Below are positions 1-8,432 of a DNA stretch of 64,000 nucleotides, piece after piece. Position 1 is the stretch's first letter; the number at the start of each line of letters is the position of its first letter. A program made the position numbers and the translations under genes. The DNA is from CAVVSD01 sp963837655 (GTDB lineage Bacteria; Actinomycetota; Thermoleophilia; Solirubrobacterales; Solirubrobacteraceae): assembly GCA_963837655.1 (NCBI GenBank), contig CAWIOK010000002.1, forward strand, positions 62,001-126,000, given 5' to 3'. Below the pieces are notes generated by a model, which did no database searches, was not told where the DNA came from, and worked only from the letters and a program-made list of their open reading frames with translations.

Positions 1-989
1 TGGCGATCCTGGCCCGCGGGGGCGAGGCGCTGGCCCGGATCGCCGCCGACCACGCGCCCGACGCGGTCGTCCTGGCGGTCGACCTGACGGACCGCGACGG
101 GGTCGACGCCGCCGTGCGCGACGCCGTCGTGGCGCTCGGCGGCCTGGACATCGTCGTCTCCAACGCCGCGGCGGCCGTCTTCGGCCACGTGCTCGAGGTG
201 CATCCGGACGACTTCGACCGCACGGTGGCGGTGACGTTCGGCGGCGCCGTCAACGTCATCCGCGCCGCGCTGCCGCACCTGCGCGCGTCGCGCGGGACGA
301 TCGTGGCGACCGGCTCGCTCATGTCGCGCGTCCCGCTTCCGACCTGGTCCTCCTACAGTGCCGCCAAGCACGCGCTGCGCGGGTTCCTCAACAGCCTGGC
401 CCTCGAGGAGCGTGAGCAGGGCACCGGCGTGCGCGTGACGATGGTGCACCCCGGGCCGATCGACACGCCGCTGTTCGCCCAGGCGTCGAGTGCGACGGGG
501 CGCAAGCCGCGCGTGGCGCCGGACGCCTACGCGGCCGATGTCGTCGCACGCGCGCTGGTCGAGGTCGCCATTCGACCCAGGCCGGAGGTCGTCCTGGGCG
601 GCGAGACGCGACTCATCGACCTCGCGTTCGCGACCGTCCGGCCCGCGGCTGAGGCGGTGCTGATGGGGATCGATCGCTGGTACCGCAACGGCGACGAGCC
701 CGCCGCGCACCCGGGATCGCTGTGGGTGTCGCCGCTGGTCGGCCAGGCCAGCGGCGGGATCCCCGCGCGCGACAGCTTCCTGGCGCCGCTCCAGCTCGGG
801 CGCCGGCTGCTGCCGGCGCCGGACACCGCGCTGCGCCTCGCGCGCCATCTTGCGACCGCGGCGAACCGCGGGATGCGCGTGGCCCGCGAGCTCGCATACC
901 CCGTGCCCGAGCGCCCGCGGCCCACACGCGGGCTCTCGTCGCAGGACGAGGGGTTGCGGCCGGTGCGTGCCGGGAAGGCCACGGTGTAG
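1..989 (+). CDS. SDR family NAD(P)-dependent oxidoreductase, 5' end outside window
   Basis: A short-chain dehydrogenase/reductase whose reading frame is open to the left edge (first complete codon at base 3), so the N-terminal glycine-rich NAD(P) loop lies outside. Visible family marks are VVSNAAA (the NAG-type motif that closes the Rossmann core), the catalytic serine in ATGSLMSRV and the YSAAK active-site Tyr/Lys pair, followed by HPGPIDTPLF, typical of the substrate loop region. The C-terminus extends about 120 residues beyond the usual SDR core and ends in an Arg/Pro-rich tail; similar long SDRs act on hydrophobic alcohols, but the substrate cannot be named here. It is followed by an unrelated small gene. 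Confidence 0.9.
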   Translation, partial: AILARGGEALARIAADHAPDAVVLAVDLTDRDGVDAAVRDAVVALGGLDIVVSNAAAAVFGHVLEVHPDDFDRTVAVTFGGAVNVIRAALPHLRASRGTIVATGSLMSRVPLPTWSSYSAAKHALRGFLNSLALEEREQGTGVRVTMVHPGPIDTPLFAQASSATGRKPRVAPDAYAADVVARALVEVAIRPRPEVVLGGETRLIDLAFATVRPAAEAVLMGIDRWYRNGDEPAAHPGSLWVSPLVGQASGGIPARDSFLAPLQLGRRLLPAPDTALRLARHLATAANRGMRVARELAYPVPERPRPTRGLSSQDEGLRPVRAGKATV

Positions 990-1053
990 GGGTACATGCG
1001 TCCACGTCCGCACGTGGCGCCTTTACGCTTTCTGCACACCTCTTCCAGGTGCG

Positions 1054-1476
1054 ATGCCAATGCGAACCTCACCACTCGACATCGCAGGCGGCAGGGCGAC
1101 GTGGGTCTCACCCACGGTCGACGGCGGTACCTGGCTGGAATGGGCGCAGGCCGGTGCGGAGCCGTCGCAGGTCCCGTTCGCGCAGCTGCGCTGGTCGGCC
1201 GACCTCCTCGCCGGCGGCGACGGCCCGACCTGGGCGCGCGAGCTGCCCACCGTGATCCAGTGGTACGACCAGGAGCAGTCGTGGATCTACCACGCGACGC
1301 GCCTCGAGCCGCTGCACGACCTGCCCTGTGAGCCCCGGGGCCGCTGGTCGGTCTACCGCTGGGACGGCGACTGGGTCGTCGACTACCACGAGCAGGTCGC
1401 CAGCCCTGGCGCCTCCATGCCGCTCATCGTCGCGCTGACCGCGATCCTCGGATGCGGCCCGACCGCGATCCGCTGA
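1054..1476 (+). CDS. hypothetical protein, 140 aa
   Basis: I do not recognise a family. The protein is rich in Trp and acidic residues (WLEWAQAG, VIQWYDQEQSWIYH, WSVYRWDGDWVVDYHEQ) and looks like a compact cytosolic domain; the last 20 residues are hydrophobic and small. Two in-frame ATGs (1054 and 1060) are possible starts; the open frame extends further upstream but overlaps the SDR gene and reads as low-quality shadow there. Its 3' end overlaps the start of the flavoprotein gene by 25 bases, which suggests coupled expression. A real gene is likely because composition and codon pattern change exactly at the proposed start. Confidence 0.55.
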   Translation: MPMRTSPLDIAGGRATWVSPTVDGGTWLEWAQAGAEPSQVPFAQLRWSADLLAGGDGPTWARELPTVIQWYDQEQSWIYHATRLEPLHDLPCEPRGRWSVYRWDGDWVVDYHEQVASPGASMPLIVALTAILGCGPTAIR

Positions 1477-2948
1477 CCGACCCCGATGTGATCATCGCCG
1501 GCGCGGGGAACGCCGGCCTGTCCGCGGCGCACGCCGCCCGTGAGCGCGGTGCGCGCGTGCTCGTGCTCGAGAAGGCCGACCCGGCGTGGTCGGGTGGGAA
1601 CTCAGCGTTCACGGCCGGGGCGATCCGCCTGGCGCATCACGGCCTGGACGACGTGCGCGACCTCCTCGACGAGGAGCCGCAGCCGGGCACCGAGCTCCCG
1701 CCCTACGCGGAGGAGGAGTTCCTGGGCGACATGCGGCGGGTCACGCTGGGGCGCGCCGACCCGGACATGGCGCGGGCGCTCGTGGGTGACTCACGCGACG
1801 TCGTCGCCTGGCTCGCGGGGCACGGGGTGCGGTTCCGGCTCATGTACGAGCGCCAGAGCTACGAGGTGGACGGCCGTCATCGCTTCTGGGGCGGCCTCGC
1901 GGTCGGGACGGTCGACGGCGGGGCCGGTCTCATGGAGGGGCATCGCGAGGAGGCCGGTCGCACCGGCGTCGAGCTGCGCCACGAGGTCGCTGTCGAGGAT
2001 CTGCTGCGCGACGACGACGGGCGCGTCTCGGGTGTCGTCGCACGTACGGCCGACGGCACCCGCTCGGAGCTGCGCGCGGGCGCGGTCGTCCTCGCCGCGG
2101 GCGGCTTCGAGTCCAACCCGCGGATGCGTGCTGCGCATCTCGGTCCCAACTGGGACGTCGCGAAGGTCCGGGGGACGCCGAGCAACACCGGCGAGGTACT
2201 CGAGGCGGCGCTGCGCCACGGCGCACAGGCCTACGGGCACTGGAGCGGCTGCCACGCGATCCAGTGGGACGCGGGCGCACCGGCGGCGGGCGACCTGGAG
2301 ATCACGAACCGCTTCTCGCGCCAGTCCTATCCCGTCGGGATCGTGGTGAACCGCCGCGGCGAGCGCTTCCTCGACGAGGGCGAGGACTTCCGCAACTACA
2401 CGTACGCGAAGTTCGGCGCCGAGGTCCTGCGCCAGCCCGAGGGCGTCGCCGCGCAGGTGTTCGACGCCAAGACGATCCCGCTCCTCCGGGCGATCGACTA
2501 CGAGGCGCCGGGCGCCACGCGCGTCGATGCCGGGACGCTCGGCGACCTCGCCGACGGCCTTGGGATCGACCCCGATGCGCTGGCGCGCACGATCGCGCAG
2601 TTCAACGCGGCGATCGTCGACCGGCCGTTCGACCCCGCGGTGAAGGACGGGCGGCGGACCGAGGGGATCACCCCGCCGAGGTCCAACTGGGCGATGGCGA
2701 TCGACACGCCGCCGTACGTCGCCTTCCCGGTCACATGCGGGATCACGTTCACGTTCGGCGGCGTGCGCGTCGACGAGGATGCCGCTGTCCTGGACACCGC
2801 GGGCCGGCGCATCCCCGGCCTGTTCGCGGCCGGGGAGCTCGTGGGCGGCCTGTTCTTCCACAACTACCCGGGCGGCAGCGGCCTGACGGCGGGGGCCGTC
2901 TGGGGCCGCCGGGCCGGGTGGGCGGCGGCGGCTCAACCCACGCGGTAG
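1452..2948 (+). CDS. tcuA: FAD-dependent tricarballylate dehydrogenase TcuA-like flavoprotein
   Basis: A 498-residue flavoprotein of the fumarate reductase/succinate dehydrogenase A superfamily. Residues 13-22 form the FAD-binding loop (VIIAGAGNAG), followed by LVLEKA and the GGNSAFTAGA segment characteristic of TcuA, which oxidises tricarballylate to cis-aconitate in Salmonella. A second FAD-binding stretch, AGELVGGLFFHNYPGGSG near residue 460, closes the family pattern. No tcuB (electron-transfer partner) or tcuC transporter is next to it, so the substrate may be another small polycarboxylate or a ring-cleavage product of the neighbouring catabolic genes. The 3' end overlaps the convergent RibD-type gene by 16 bases. 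The family is clear; the exact substrate is inferred. Confidence 0.8.
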   Translation: MRPDRDPLTDPDVIIAGAGNAGLSAAHAARERGARVLVLEKADPAWSGGNSAFTAGAIRLAHHGLDDVRDLLDEEPQPGTELPPYAEEEFLGDMRRVTLGRADPDMARALVGDSRDVVAWLAGHGVRFRLMYERQSYEVDGRHRFWGGLAVGTVDGGAGLMEGHREEAGRTGVELRHEVAVEDLLRDDDGRVSGVVARTADGTRSELRAGAVVLAAGGFESNPRMRAAHLGPNWDVAKVRGTPSNTGEVLEAALRHGAQAYGHWSGCHAIQWDAGAPAAGDLEITNRFSRQSYPVGIVVNRRGERFLDEGEDFRNYTYAKFGAEVLRQPEGVAAQVFDAKTIPLLRAIDYEAPGATRVDAGTLGDLADGLGIDPDALARTIAQFNAAIVDRPFDPAVKDGRRTEGITPPRSNWAMAIDTPPYVAFPVTCGITFTFGGVRVDEDAAVLDTAGRRIPGLFAAGELVGGLFFHNYPGGSGLTAGAVWGRRAGWAAAAQPTR

Positions 2949-3523
2949 CGGATGTGGGTGACGAGCGCCGAGCTCGTCACCTCGAGTTGCTCGAGCTTCA
3001 GGTCCCCGACGCCGTCGAGGAGGCGCTCGCCGCTGCCGAGGATGACCGGCGCGATGTGCAGCCGCAGCTCGTCGATGAGGCCGGCGCGCAGGTACTGCTG
3101 GACGGTGCTCGCGCCGCCGGCGATCGACACCGTCCGGTCCCCCGCCGCCGACTTCGCGCGCTCCATGGCCGCCTCGATGCCGTCGGTGACGAAGTGGAAC
3201 GTCGTGCCGCCTTCCATCTCGATCGGCTCGCGCTCGCGGTGCCCGAGGACGAACACGGGCGCGTGGTAGGGCGGCTCCGGGCCCCACCAGCCGTGCCACT
3301 CGAGGTCCCACTCGCCCCGGTCCGACCCGAACATGTGGCGGCCCATGATGTACGCGCCCGCCTCGACGATCGCCTCCCGCTCGGCCTTGCTGGCCTCCGG
3401 CTGCTCGAACATCCAGCGGTGCATCCGCTGGCCGCCCTTGCCGAGTGGGTCGTCGCGGGTCTGATCGGGCCCCGCGGAGTACCCGTCGAGGGAGATGCCG
3501 CTGTCGCAGGTGACCTTGGTCAT
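2933..3523 (-). CDS. dihydrofolate reductase family protein (RibD C-terminal domain)
   Basis: A 196-residue protein of the RibD_C/DHFR-like family, NADPH-dependent reductases of unknown natural substrate related to the reductase half of riboflavin enzyme RibD. Evidence is the N-terminal MTKVTCDSGISLDGYSAGP, the IMGRHMF segment, and VSIAGGASTVQQYLRAGLID plus IAPVILGSGERLLD, which form the nucleotide-binding core. The start at 3523 is chosen because AGAGGAG lies 8 bases upstream; the open frame runs further but without family similarity. It is divergent from the LysR gene and convergent with the TcuA-like gene. Confidence 0.85.
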   Translation of the reverse strand: MTKVTCDSGISLDGYSAGPDQTRDDPLGKGGQRMHRWMFEQPEASKAEREAIVEAGAYIMGRHMFGSDRGEWDLEWHGWWGPEPPYHAPVFVLGHREREPIEMEGGTTFHFVTDGIEAAMERAKSAAGDRTVSIAGGASTVQQYLRAGLIDELRLHIAPVILGSGERLLDGVGDLKLEQLEVTSSALVTHIRYRVG

Positions 3524-3596
3524 GGTGTGGCTCCTCTGATCGGCGTGTGCACCCGGGGGTCGGAGCCGCGCGGGCGTTCTCGACATCTACCATCGT

Positions 3597-4541
3597 GTGT
3601 CCATGAGCACGAGCCTCGAGCTGCGTCACCTGCGCGCGTTCGTCGCGGTCGCCGAGGAGCTGCATTTCACCCGCGCCGCTGCTCGCCTGCACCTCGCCCA
3701 GCAGGCGCTGAGCACCCAGATCCGCCAGATCGAGGACGAGCTCGGCACCCCGCTCTTCCATCGCACGACGCGCCGCGTCGAGCTCACCGACGCGGGCCGC
3801 ACGCTGCTGTTGCATGCGGGGCCGATCCTCGCGTCGGTCGCCGCTGCGTTCCAGCAGACGCAGCGCGCGGGCAGCGGCGAGCTGGGCACGCTCAGCATCG
3901 CGTACACGCCGACGGTCGCCGAGGAGACCCTGCCGCCGCTCATCGCGGCCGTGCACCAGCGGCTCCCCGACGTGCGCGTCCGGACCTGCGAGATGTGGCA
4001 GGCGGAGATGGCCGAGGCCGTCGAGGCCGGGCGGTTCGACATCGGCCTGGCCCGCTGCCCGGTGCTCCAGGACGACCTCGAGTCCGCGGTCATCCGCGAC
4101 GAGCCGCTGGGGATCCTCCTCGGCGTCGACCACGCGCTGGCGGGCCACGACGTCGTCCGCATCGAGGACCTCGGGGCGGAGAAGCTGCTCATCTGGCCGC
4201 GGGTGCTGTCGCCCGGCTTCCACGACCGCGTGGTCGACTCGCTGCGCGCCCACGGGTTCCTCGGCCCCGTCCAGGAGTTCGAGAACCTCACCCGCGACAC
4301 GCTGGTCGGCGACGCGCGCTCGCGCGGCGAGGTCGCGGCCGGCCGCGGGTTCTCGATCGGCTTCGCGCCGCAGGCGGCGACGCTGCCCGACGGCTTCACA
4401 TGGCGGCCCCTCGATCCGGAGCCGCTGATCCCGGTCGACATGTTCTGGCGGCCTGCGGCCTCGCCGGTCGCCCGGACGTTCGTGCATCTCGTGCGCGAGG
4501 TCGCCGAGTCGCGTGGCTGGGTCACGCGGTCGGTGATTTGA
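3597..4541 (+). CDS. LysR family transcriptional regulator
   Basis: A 314-residue LysR-type regulator. Residues about 6-65 contain the winged helix-turn-helix (ELRHLRAFVAVAEELHFTRA, AQQALSTQIRQIEDELG, LFHRTTRRVELTDAG) and the rest is a periplasmic-binding-protein-like effector domain beginning at GTLSIAYTPTVAEETLPPL. GTG at 3597 and ATG at 3603 are both possible starts. It lies directly upstream of the FAH-LLM-cyclase operon on the same strand and is divergent from the RibD-type gene, so either or both are likely targets; the effector is probably an intermediate of the nearby catabolic pathway (inference). Confidence 0.92.
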   Translation: MSMSTSLELRHLRAFVAVAEELHFTRAAARLHLAQQALSTQIRQIEDELGTPLFHRTTRRVELTDAGRTLLLHAGPILASVAAAFQQTQRAGSGELGTLSIAYTPTVAEETLPPLIAAVHQRLPDVRVRTCEMWQAEMAEAVEAGRFDIGLARCPVLQDDLESAVIRDEPLGILLGVDHALAGHDVVRIEDLGAEKLLIWPRVLSPGFHDRVVDSLRAHGFLGPVQEFENLTRDTLVGDARSRGEVAAGRGFSIGFAPQAATLPDGFTWRPLDPEPLIPVDMFWRPAASPVARTFVHLVREVAESRGWVTRSVI

Positions 4542-4572
4542 GCCGATTGACCGCGTGACGCTGTCAATCGGC
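4542..4572. promoter_or_regulatory. perfect 10-bp inverted repeat between lysR and FAH operon
   Basis: GCCGATTGAC (4542-4551) is repeated as its exact reverse complement at 4563-4572 with an 11-base spacer, starting one base after the LysR stop codon. It could be a factor-independent hairpin without a T tract, or a LysR-type operator for the operon that starts at 4639 (the spacing of half-sites on one DNA face fits dimer binding). A smaller repeat, CAACCACTGTTG, follows at 4577-4588. Confidence 0.55.
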
Positions 4573-4638
4573 GGACAACCACTGTTGGAGGTGACAACCG
4601 AGCGTCCGTAGCGTGGGTGCCGACGCGGGAGGAGACCC

Positions 4639-5529
4639 ATGCGGCTGGTGACGTTCCGGCGCCGTTCGGCGTCCGGGGATGCGGGAACCGTCGGCGCGCT
4701 GTCCGACGGAGGCGTGCTGGATCTGAGCGCGGTCGCGGGCACGATGATCGAGTTGCTCGCCGCCGGCCGGCTCGACGCCGCGCGCGGCGGTTCCGTCCTC
4801 CCCCTCGACGAGGTCGAGCTCCTAGCCCCGCTGCCGCGCCCCAACTCGATCCGCGACTTCATGCTGATCGAGGAGCACGTGCGCAACTCCTTCGGCGAGG
4901 TCCCCGAGGCCTGGTACGAGATCCCCGTCTACTGGAAAGGCAACCCGGACACCGTCCTCGGCCCGGACGCGACGGTCGCCTGGCCGCACTACACGGCCAA
5001 GCTGGACTTCGAGCTGGAGGTCGGCGCGATCATCGGCCGGCGCGTCTGGAAGGCCACGGTGCAGGAGGCCGCGGAGGCGATCGCGGGCTACACGGTCTTC
5101 AACGACTGGAGCGCGCGCGACATCCAGTTCCGCGAGATGGAGGTCAGCCTCGGGCCCGGGCTGGGGAAGGACTTCGCGAGCTCCATCGGGCCGTGCATCG
5201 CGACGCCAGACGAGTTCGATATCGCGACCGCCCGCATGGCAGCCCGTGTGAACGGCGAGACGTGGTCCGAGGGAGGCCTGGGATCCATGCTCTACACCTT
5301 CCCGGAGGTCATCGCCCACCTGTCCCAGGAGCAGCCGCTCCTGCCCGGCGACCTCCTCGGCAGCGGGACGGTCGGCCGCGGCTGCGGCCTGGAGATCGAC
5401 CGCTGGATCGAGCCGGGCGACGTCGTCGAGCTGGAGGTGCAGGGCATCGGTGTCCTGCGCAACACCGTCGGTGAGCGCCCGGCGGTCATCCCCGAGGAAT
5501 CCATCATCCAGAGGAGCACGCACGCATGA
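4639..5529 (+). CDS. fumarylacetoacetate hydrolase family protein
   Basis: A 296-residue member of the FAH superfamily, metal-dependent enzymes that hydrolyse, hydrate or decarboxylate beta-keto acids late in aromatic-ring degradation. The core begins near residue 55 (LLAPLPRPNSIRDFMLIEEHV). Metal and substrate region marks include KLDFELEVGAIIGR, YTVFNDWSARDIQ and the FASSIGPCIATPDEF stretch. A GGAGGAGA ribosome-binding site precedes ATG 4639. The stop overlaps the next start (ATGA), so this is the first gene of a translationally coupled three-gene operon with the LLM monooxygenase and a cyclase, probably under the LysR regulator just upstream. Confidence 0.9.
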   Translation: MRLVTFRRRSASGDAGTVGALSDGGVLDLSAVAGTMIELLAAGRLDAARGGSVLPLDEVELLAPLPRPNSIRDFMLIEEHVRNSFGEVPEAWYEIPVYWKGNPDTVLGPDATVAWPHYTAKLDFELEVGAIIGRRVWKATVQEAAEAIAGYTVFNDWSARDIQFREMEVSLGPGLGKDFASSIGPCIATPDEFDIATARMAARVNGETWSEGGLGSMLYTFPEVIAHLSQEQPLLPGDLLGSGTVGRGCGLEIDRWIEPGDVVELEVQGIGVLRNTVGERPAVIPEESIIQRSTHA

Positions 5530-6809
5530 CCAAGGTGATCCTGCAGGTCTATCCGTCCCTGGGCGCCCAGGACAAGATGGAGGCGATGCGGCCGATCGGT
5601 CGCAACAACGACGCCTACCAGGACATGCTCGCGGGCCTGATCGAGGTGTCCAAGGCGGCCGACGACCTGGGCTACTGGGGGATCACGCACGTCGAGCACC
5701 ACGCCCACACGGAGGGGATGGAGATCTCGCCGTCGCCGCTCATGCTCAACATCTACGCGGGCATGCACACGAAGCGGCTCATGCACGGTCAGCTCGGCCT
5801 CGTGCTGCCGGCGCACGATCCGATCCGCCTCGCCGAGGAGATCGCGATCGCCGACCACATGCTCCAGGGGCGGCTGTTCGTCGGCATGGCACGCGGCTAT
5901 CAGGCGCGCTGGCAGAACGTCCTGTGCCAGCGCTTCGGCGTGACATCCACGGCGTCGGACCAGAGCGAGGCCGACCAGCGCAACCGCCTGCTGTTCTCCG
6001 AGAACTTCAAGATCATGAAGAAGGCCTGGACGGAGGACCTCCTCACGTACGACGGGCCGACCTACCAGGTGCCCTACCCGTACGACACGGGCATCCCGAA
6101 CTGGCCGCCGGCGAAGACGATCACCGGCCCCTACGGCGTCCCCGGCGAGGTCGACGACGAGGGCACCGTGCGCGGCATGGGCGTCGTGCCGAAGCCCTAC
6201 ACGTCACCGCACCCGCAGCTCTTCCAGGCGTTCGGCGCGAGCCCGGGCACGCTGCGCTGGTGTGGCGAGGAGAACGTCACGCCCACGATCCTCATGGGCG
6301 ACCGCCGGATCCTCCGCCAGCTCATGGACATCTACGTCGAGGGCGCGGAGTCGGCCGGCCGCAGCCCGAGGTTCGGCGAGGGCATCGGCGTGTGCCGGAC
6401 GTTCTACATCTATCCCAACGGCACCAGCCCGGACACCGTGGACGCGCGCATCGCCGAGAGCGTTCGCAAGTACGAGGAGCCGGTCTGGCGCGGCTGGTAC
6501 GAGCAGTTCGGCTTCATGGAGGGCTCGCGCCTGCTCGGCGAGGAGGGCCCCGTCCCGCGGCCGGACGAGTCGCTGAAGGAGCGCCTGGAGACGAGCGGGC
6601 TGCTCATCGGAGGCACGGTCGACGACGTCAAGCGCCAGGTCGAGGCGTTCCTCGGAGAGCTGCCGATCGACTACTTCGTCTGGCTCTTCCACTGGGGGAT
6701 GATCCCCCGCGAGGAGGCGCTCCCGATGTTGGAGCTCTTCGCGACCGAGATCATGCCCGAGTTCGGCATGGACGCCTCCTCGCTGGAGGCGGCCGCGGCC
6801 GGCGCCTGA
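5526..6809 (+). CDS. LLM class flavin-dependent oxidoreductase (luciferase-like monooxygenase)
   Basis: A 427-residue bacterial-luciferase-fold monooxygenase that would use reduced flavin supplied by a separate reductase. Family marks are the N-terminal DLGYWGITHVEHH, the LVLPAHDPIRLAEEIAIADHMLQGRLFVGMARGY segment that shapes the flavin site, and the C-terminal LLIGGTVDDVKRQVEAFLGE plus LFHWGMIPREEALPMLELFA. It overlaps the FAH gene by ATGA and is followed 3 bases later by the cyclase gene. In such clusters LLM enzymes typically insert oxygen before hydrolytic ring or chain cleavage; the substrate is unknown. No flavin reductase is visible nearby. Confidence 0.9.
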   Translation: MTKVILQVYPSLGAQDKMEAMRPIGRNNDAYQDMLAGLIEVSKAADDLGYWGITHVEHHAHTEGMEISPSPLMLNIYAGMHTKRLMHGQLGLVLPAHDPIRLAEEIAIADHMLQGRLFVGMARGYQARWQNVLCQRFGVTSTASDQSEADQRNRLLFSENFKIMKKAWTEDLLTYDGPTYQVPYPYDTGIPNWPPAKTITGPYGVPGEVDDEGTVRGMGVVPKPYTSPHPQLFQAFGASPGTLRWCGEENVTPTILMGDRRILRQLMDIYVEGAESAGRSPRFGEGIGVCRTFYIYPNGTSPDTVDARIAESVRKYEEPVWRGWYEQFGFMEGSRLLGEEGPVPRPDESLKERLETSGLLIGGTVDDVKRQVEAFLGELPIDYFVWLFHWGMIPREEALPMLELFATEIMPEFGMDASSLEAAAAGA

Positions 6810-6812
6810 CCG

Positions 6813-7580
6813 ATGCCCCGGCTGATCGACCTCAGCACGGGCATCGAGCACCAGGCGGTCCACGAGCCGTGGAAGCCGTCGATCGATCGCATCCGCCACG
6901 ACGTCGAGGGGGTGGAGTGGATGGAGCGCTCCTTCGGCGTCGACCGGTCCCAGCTCACGCAGTCCAACGGGCTGGGGCCTGCGTTCGAGGAGGTCACCGC
7001 GATCACGCACTGCGGCACCCACGTCGACGCGCCCTGGCACTACGGGCCGACGTCGGAGGGGGGTGCCGTCGCGAAGACGATCGACGAGTGCCCGCTGGAG
7101 TGGTTCTACGGCGACGGCGTGCGGCTGGACCTTCGCTCCAAGGGACCGGGCGACCGCATCCTCGTCGAGGACATCGAGAGCGCACTCGACGCGATCGGCC
7201 ACACGCTCTCGCCGGGGGAGATCGTGATGCTGTGGACCGGCCGCGACAAGTTCCTCGGCAGCGAGGAGTACTTCGAGCAGCCCGGGATGACCCGCGAGTC
7301 GACCCTCTGGCTCTGCGAGCGCGGGATCAAGGTCATCGGGATCGACGCCTACGGCTTCGACCGCAAGTTCGCCGACATGGCCGAGGAGGCGCGGCGGACC
7401 GGCGACGCGACGAAGATCTGGGAGGCCCATTTCGCCGGCCTGGAGCGCGAGTACTGCCAGATCGAGAAGCTCGTGAACCTGGATCTCCTCCCGCGCGCGA
7501 CGGGCTTCCAGGTGAGCTGCTTCCCGATCAAGGTCGAAGGGGCGAGCGGCGGGTGGTCGCGGGTGGTGGCCTTCGTGTGA
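6813..7580 (+). CDS. cyclase family protein (kynurenine formamidase/isatin hydrolase-like)
   Basis: A 255-residue metal-dependent hydrolase of the cyclase family (PF04199), which includes bacterial kynurenine formamidase and isatin hydrolase. The metal-binding signature HCGTHVDAPWHYGP is present near residue 67, and a second conserved block, YFEQPGMTRESTLWL with VIGIDAYGFDR, follows. These enzymes hydrolyse cyclic or formylated amides. It is the last gene of the FAH-LLM operon and is closely similar to the convergent gene at 7659-8432, so the two are probably recent paralogues with related substrates. Confidence 0.9.
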   Translation: MPRLIDLSTGIEHQAVHEPWKPSIDRIRHDVEGVEWMERSFGVDRSQLTQSNGLGPAFEEVTAITHCGTHVDAPWHYGPTSEGGAVAKTIDECPLEWFYGDGVRLDLRSKGPGDRILVEDIESALDAIGHTLSPGEIVMLWTGRDKFLGSEEYFEQPGMTRESTLWLCERGIKVIGIDAYGFDRKFADMAEEARRTGDATKIWEAHFAGLEREYCQIEKLVNLDLLPRATGFQVSCFPIKVEGASGGWSRVVAFV

Positions 7581-7658
7581 GGTCGTCCCGTCGTCGAGAT
7601 CAACAATCGGCACGACATGCGTGCGGATCCGTGTACCTCGATTCGCGCCGGGCCGGTC

Positions 7659-8432
7659 TCAGTCCTCCACGAAGGCCACAACGCGCGCGAAGCCCGCGCT
7701 CGCGCGCTTCACCTTGATCGGGAAGCAGCTGACCTTGAAGCCGTGGGGCCGCGGGATCGCCCCGAGGTTGGCGAGCTTCTCGATCTGGCAGTAGGGCGCC
7801 TCGATGCCGGCGAAGTGCGCCGGCCAGATCCACTTGCCCTCGCCGGTGCGCTCGAAGTCCTCGCGCATCGCGCGGAACGGGCGGTCGAACCCGAAGGCGT
7901 CGATGCCGATGACCTTGATGCCCTTCTCCTGGACCAGCCAGAGCGTGGACTCGCGGCCCATGCCCGGCTGCTCGAAGTACTCCTTGGAATGCAGCTTGCG
8001 GTCGGTCCCGGTCCAGAGCAGCACGATGTCCATCGGCTTGAGCTCGTAGTCGATCTTCGCCAGCGCCTCCTCGAGGTCGGAGATCTCGATGAAGTCGCCG
8101 GGCTGCTTGTGGCGCAGGTCGAGGACGACGCCGTCGCCGTGGAACCACTCCAGCGGCAGCTCGTCGATCGACTGGGCGGGCGTGCCGTCGGCAGAGGTGG
8201 GCCCGTAGTGGAACGGCGCATCCACGTGCGTGCCGGTGTGCGACATGAACGTGAAGATCTCGTCGCCGGGGGCCGTGCCGCCGGACCACACGAGGTCCTC
8301 CTCGGCGACGCCGAAGGCCTGCTTGAAGAAGTCGAGCCCCGCGCCGGTGTGGGAGCGGAACTCGATCTTCGGCGGGACGAGCTCGGACACCGCGTCCTGC
8401 TCGATGGTGACGCTCAGGTCGATGAGTCGCAT
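7659..8432 (-). CDS. cyclase family protein, paralogue of the convergent gene
   Basis: A 257-residue cyclase-family hydrolase with the signature SHTGTHVDAPFHYGP and the same downstream blocks as its neighbour (EYFEQPGMGRESTLWL, KVIGIDAFGFDR, YCQIEKLANL, GFKVSCFPIKV). By eye more than half of residues are identical to the convergent paralogue. It starts inside the last 19 bases of the IclR gene and has AAAGGA as ribosome-binding site, so it is coupled to that regulator and is probably its target. Its first residues MRLIDLSVTIEQD are typical of the family. Confidence 0.9.
   Translation of the reverse strand: MRLIDLSVTIEQDAVSELVPPKIEFRSHTGAGLDFFKQAFGVAEEDLVWSGGTAPGDEIFTFMSHTGTHVDAPFHYGPTSADGTPAQSIDELPLEWFHGDGVVLDLRHKQPGDFIEISDLEEALAKIDYELKPMDIVLLWTGTDRKLHSKEYFEQPGMGRESTLWLVQEKGIKVIGIDAFGFDRPFRAMREDFERTGEGKWIWPAHFAGIEAPYCQIEKLANLGAIPRPHGFKVSCFPIKVKRASAGFARVVAFVED

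Noticed and set aside
1791..4886. A long open frame of about 1000 codons on the minus strand across several plus-strand genes
   Set aside because: It is composed of Arg/Ala/Gly/Asp-rich text with no domain pattern and lies antisense to TcuA, LysR and other well-supported genes; such frames are expected in very GC-rich DNA.
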